Below are positions 50,975 to 51,214 of a stretch of 51,214 nucleotides of DNA, piece by piece. The stretch spans positions 1 to 51,214 of the forward strand of contig DASXYG010000065.1 in the NCBI GenBank assembly GCA_036502625.1. Direction: 5' to 3'. The stretch comes from DASXYG01 sp036502625 (GTDB lineage Bacteria; Actinomycetota; Actinomycetes; Streptosporangiales; Streptosporangiaceae). The notes under the pieces were generated by a model. That model did no database searches. It was given only the letters and a program-made list of their open reading frames with translations, and had not been told where the DNA came from. The stretch's first letter is position 1. Each line of letters starts with the position of its first letter. The translations under genes and the position numbers were made by a program.

Positions 50975-51214
50975 TTCTCGTCCTCGCTTTCTGTCCGCTT
51001 GCGTGTCCGGTGGTCCCCTGGGGTGCGGGAAGGGGTTGCCGGGAGGCTAGCGTGAACATTCCCCGTTGTGCACAGTTTCTGCGGTGAGCGCGTGTCCCGA
51101 TGCGGCCAGTCTTGTGGCCATGTGACGTGCGGTAATTCGCAAATACCCTCCCCCGCCCCTCCCCTGCCCTATCGGTGGGGGAGGGGCGAATTGGTGAGTA
51201 AATTCGGGAAACGC
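50975..51214. other. Right-edge gap with large inverted repeat
   Basis: No gene is visible. CGCCCCTCCCC (51154-51164) is mirrored exactly by GGGGAGGGGCG (51178-51188) around a 13-base loop, flanked by AATTCGC near 51134 and GCGAATT at 51186-51192. It might be a terminator, an integrase or replication site, or a regulatory structure of the mobile element. Confidence 0.55.

Overview
The window reads as chromosome of a very GC-rich actinomycete. The signs are heavy G/C at third codon positions, frequent GTG starts, GGAGG-type ribosome sites, many TetR/LysR/IclR regulators, catabolic acyl-CoA genes and rare TTA codons. A relative of Actinomadura or other Streptosporangiales is my guess, not something the sequence proves. 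I saw no rRNA, tRNA or CRISPR array.

Left part (1-14.05 kb): the N-terminus of a universal stress protein and a secreted lipase are followed by a catabolic block. On the minus strand, reading leftwards, lie two overlapping LysR genes, an MFS anion transporter, an ADP-forming acyl-CoA ligase, an acyl-CoA dehydrogenase, a quinone-oxidoreductase-like enzyme and a nitronate monooxygenase, closed by a perfect 17-bp hairpin. Divergently transcribed are an enoyl-CoA hydratase and a fused double acyl-CoA dehydrogenase (4-bp overlap); a thioesterase faces them. Together they look like uptake, CoA activation and beta-oxidation-type breakdown of an unknown organic acid. Two junctions in this operon contain mini-ORFs that overlap both neighbouring genes by 4 bp and sit in partial duplications of the gene ends. 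This is the most unusual structure I found.

Middle part (14.2-31.1 kb): a secreted GH3 glucosidase; a P450 divergent from a TetR gene with strong palindromic operators; a lone CoxL/xanthine-dehydrogenase-type molybdenum subunit; MBL, DinB and alpha/beta hydrolases; a membrane protein; a decayed aldehyde dehydrogenase; a SnoaL-like protein; an FAD oxidase paired with a MetE-like zinc protein; DUF1992; and a TetR gene with operator facing a CMD-SDR pair.

Right part (31.3-49.2 kb): an envelope group (Pro-rich secreted protein, L,D-transpeptidase, two-component pair); a DHA2 efflux pump with a TetR-type promoter/operator and an apparently leaderless start; FAH hydrolase plus a single-chain biotin carboxylase; small membrane proteins; and an IclR-headed operon with a large unrecognised protein, an atypical M19 dipeptidase and an MFS transporter. 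The right end (49.2-51.2 kb) is repeat-rich and carries a tyrosine integrase, probably the edge of a mobile element that continues out of the window.
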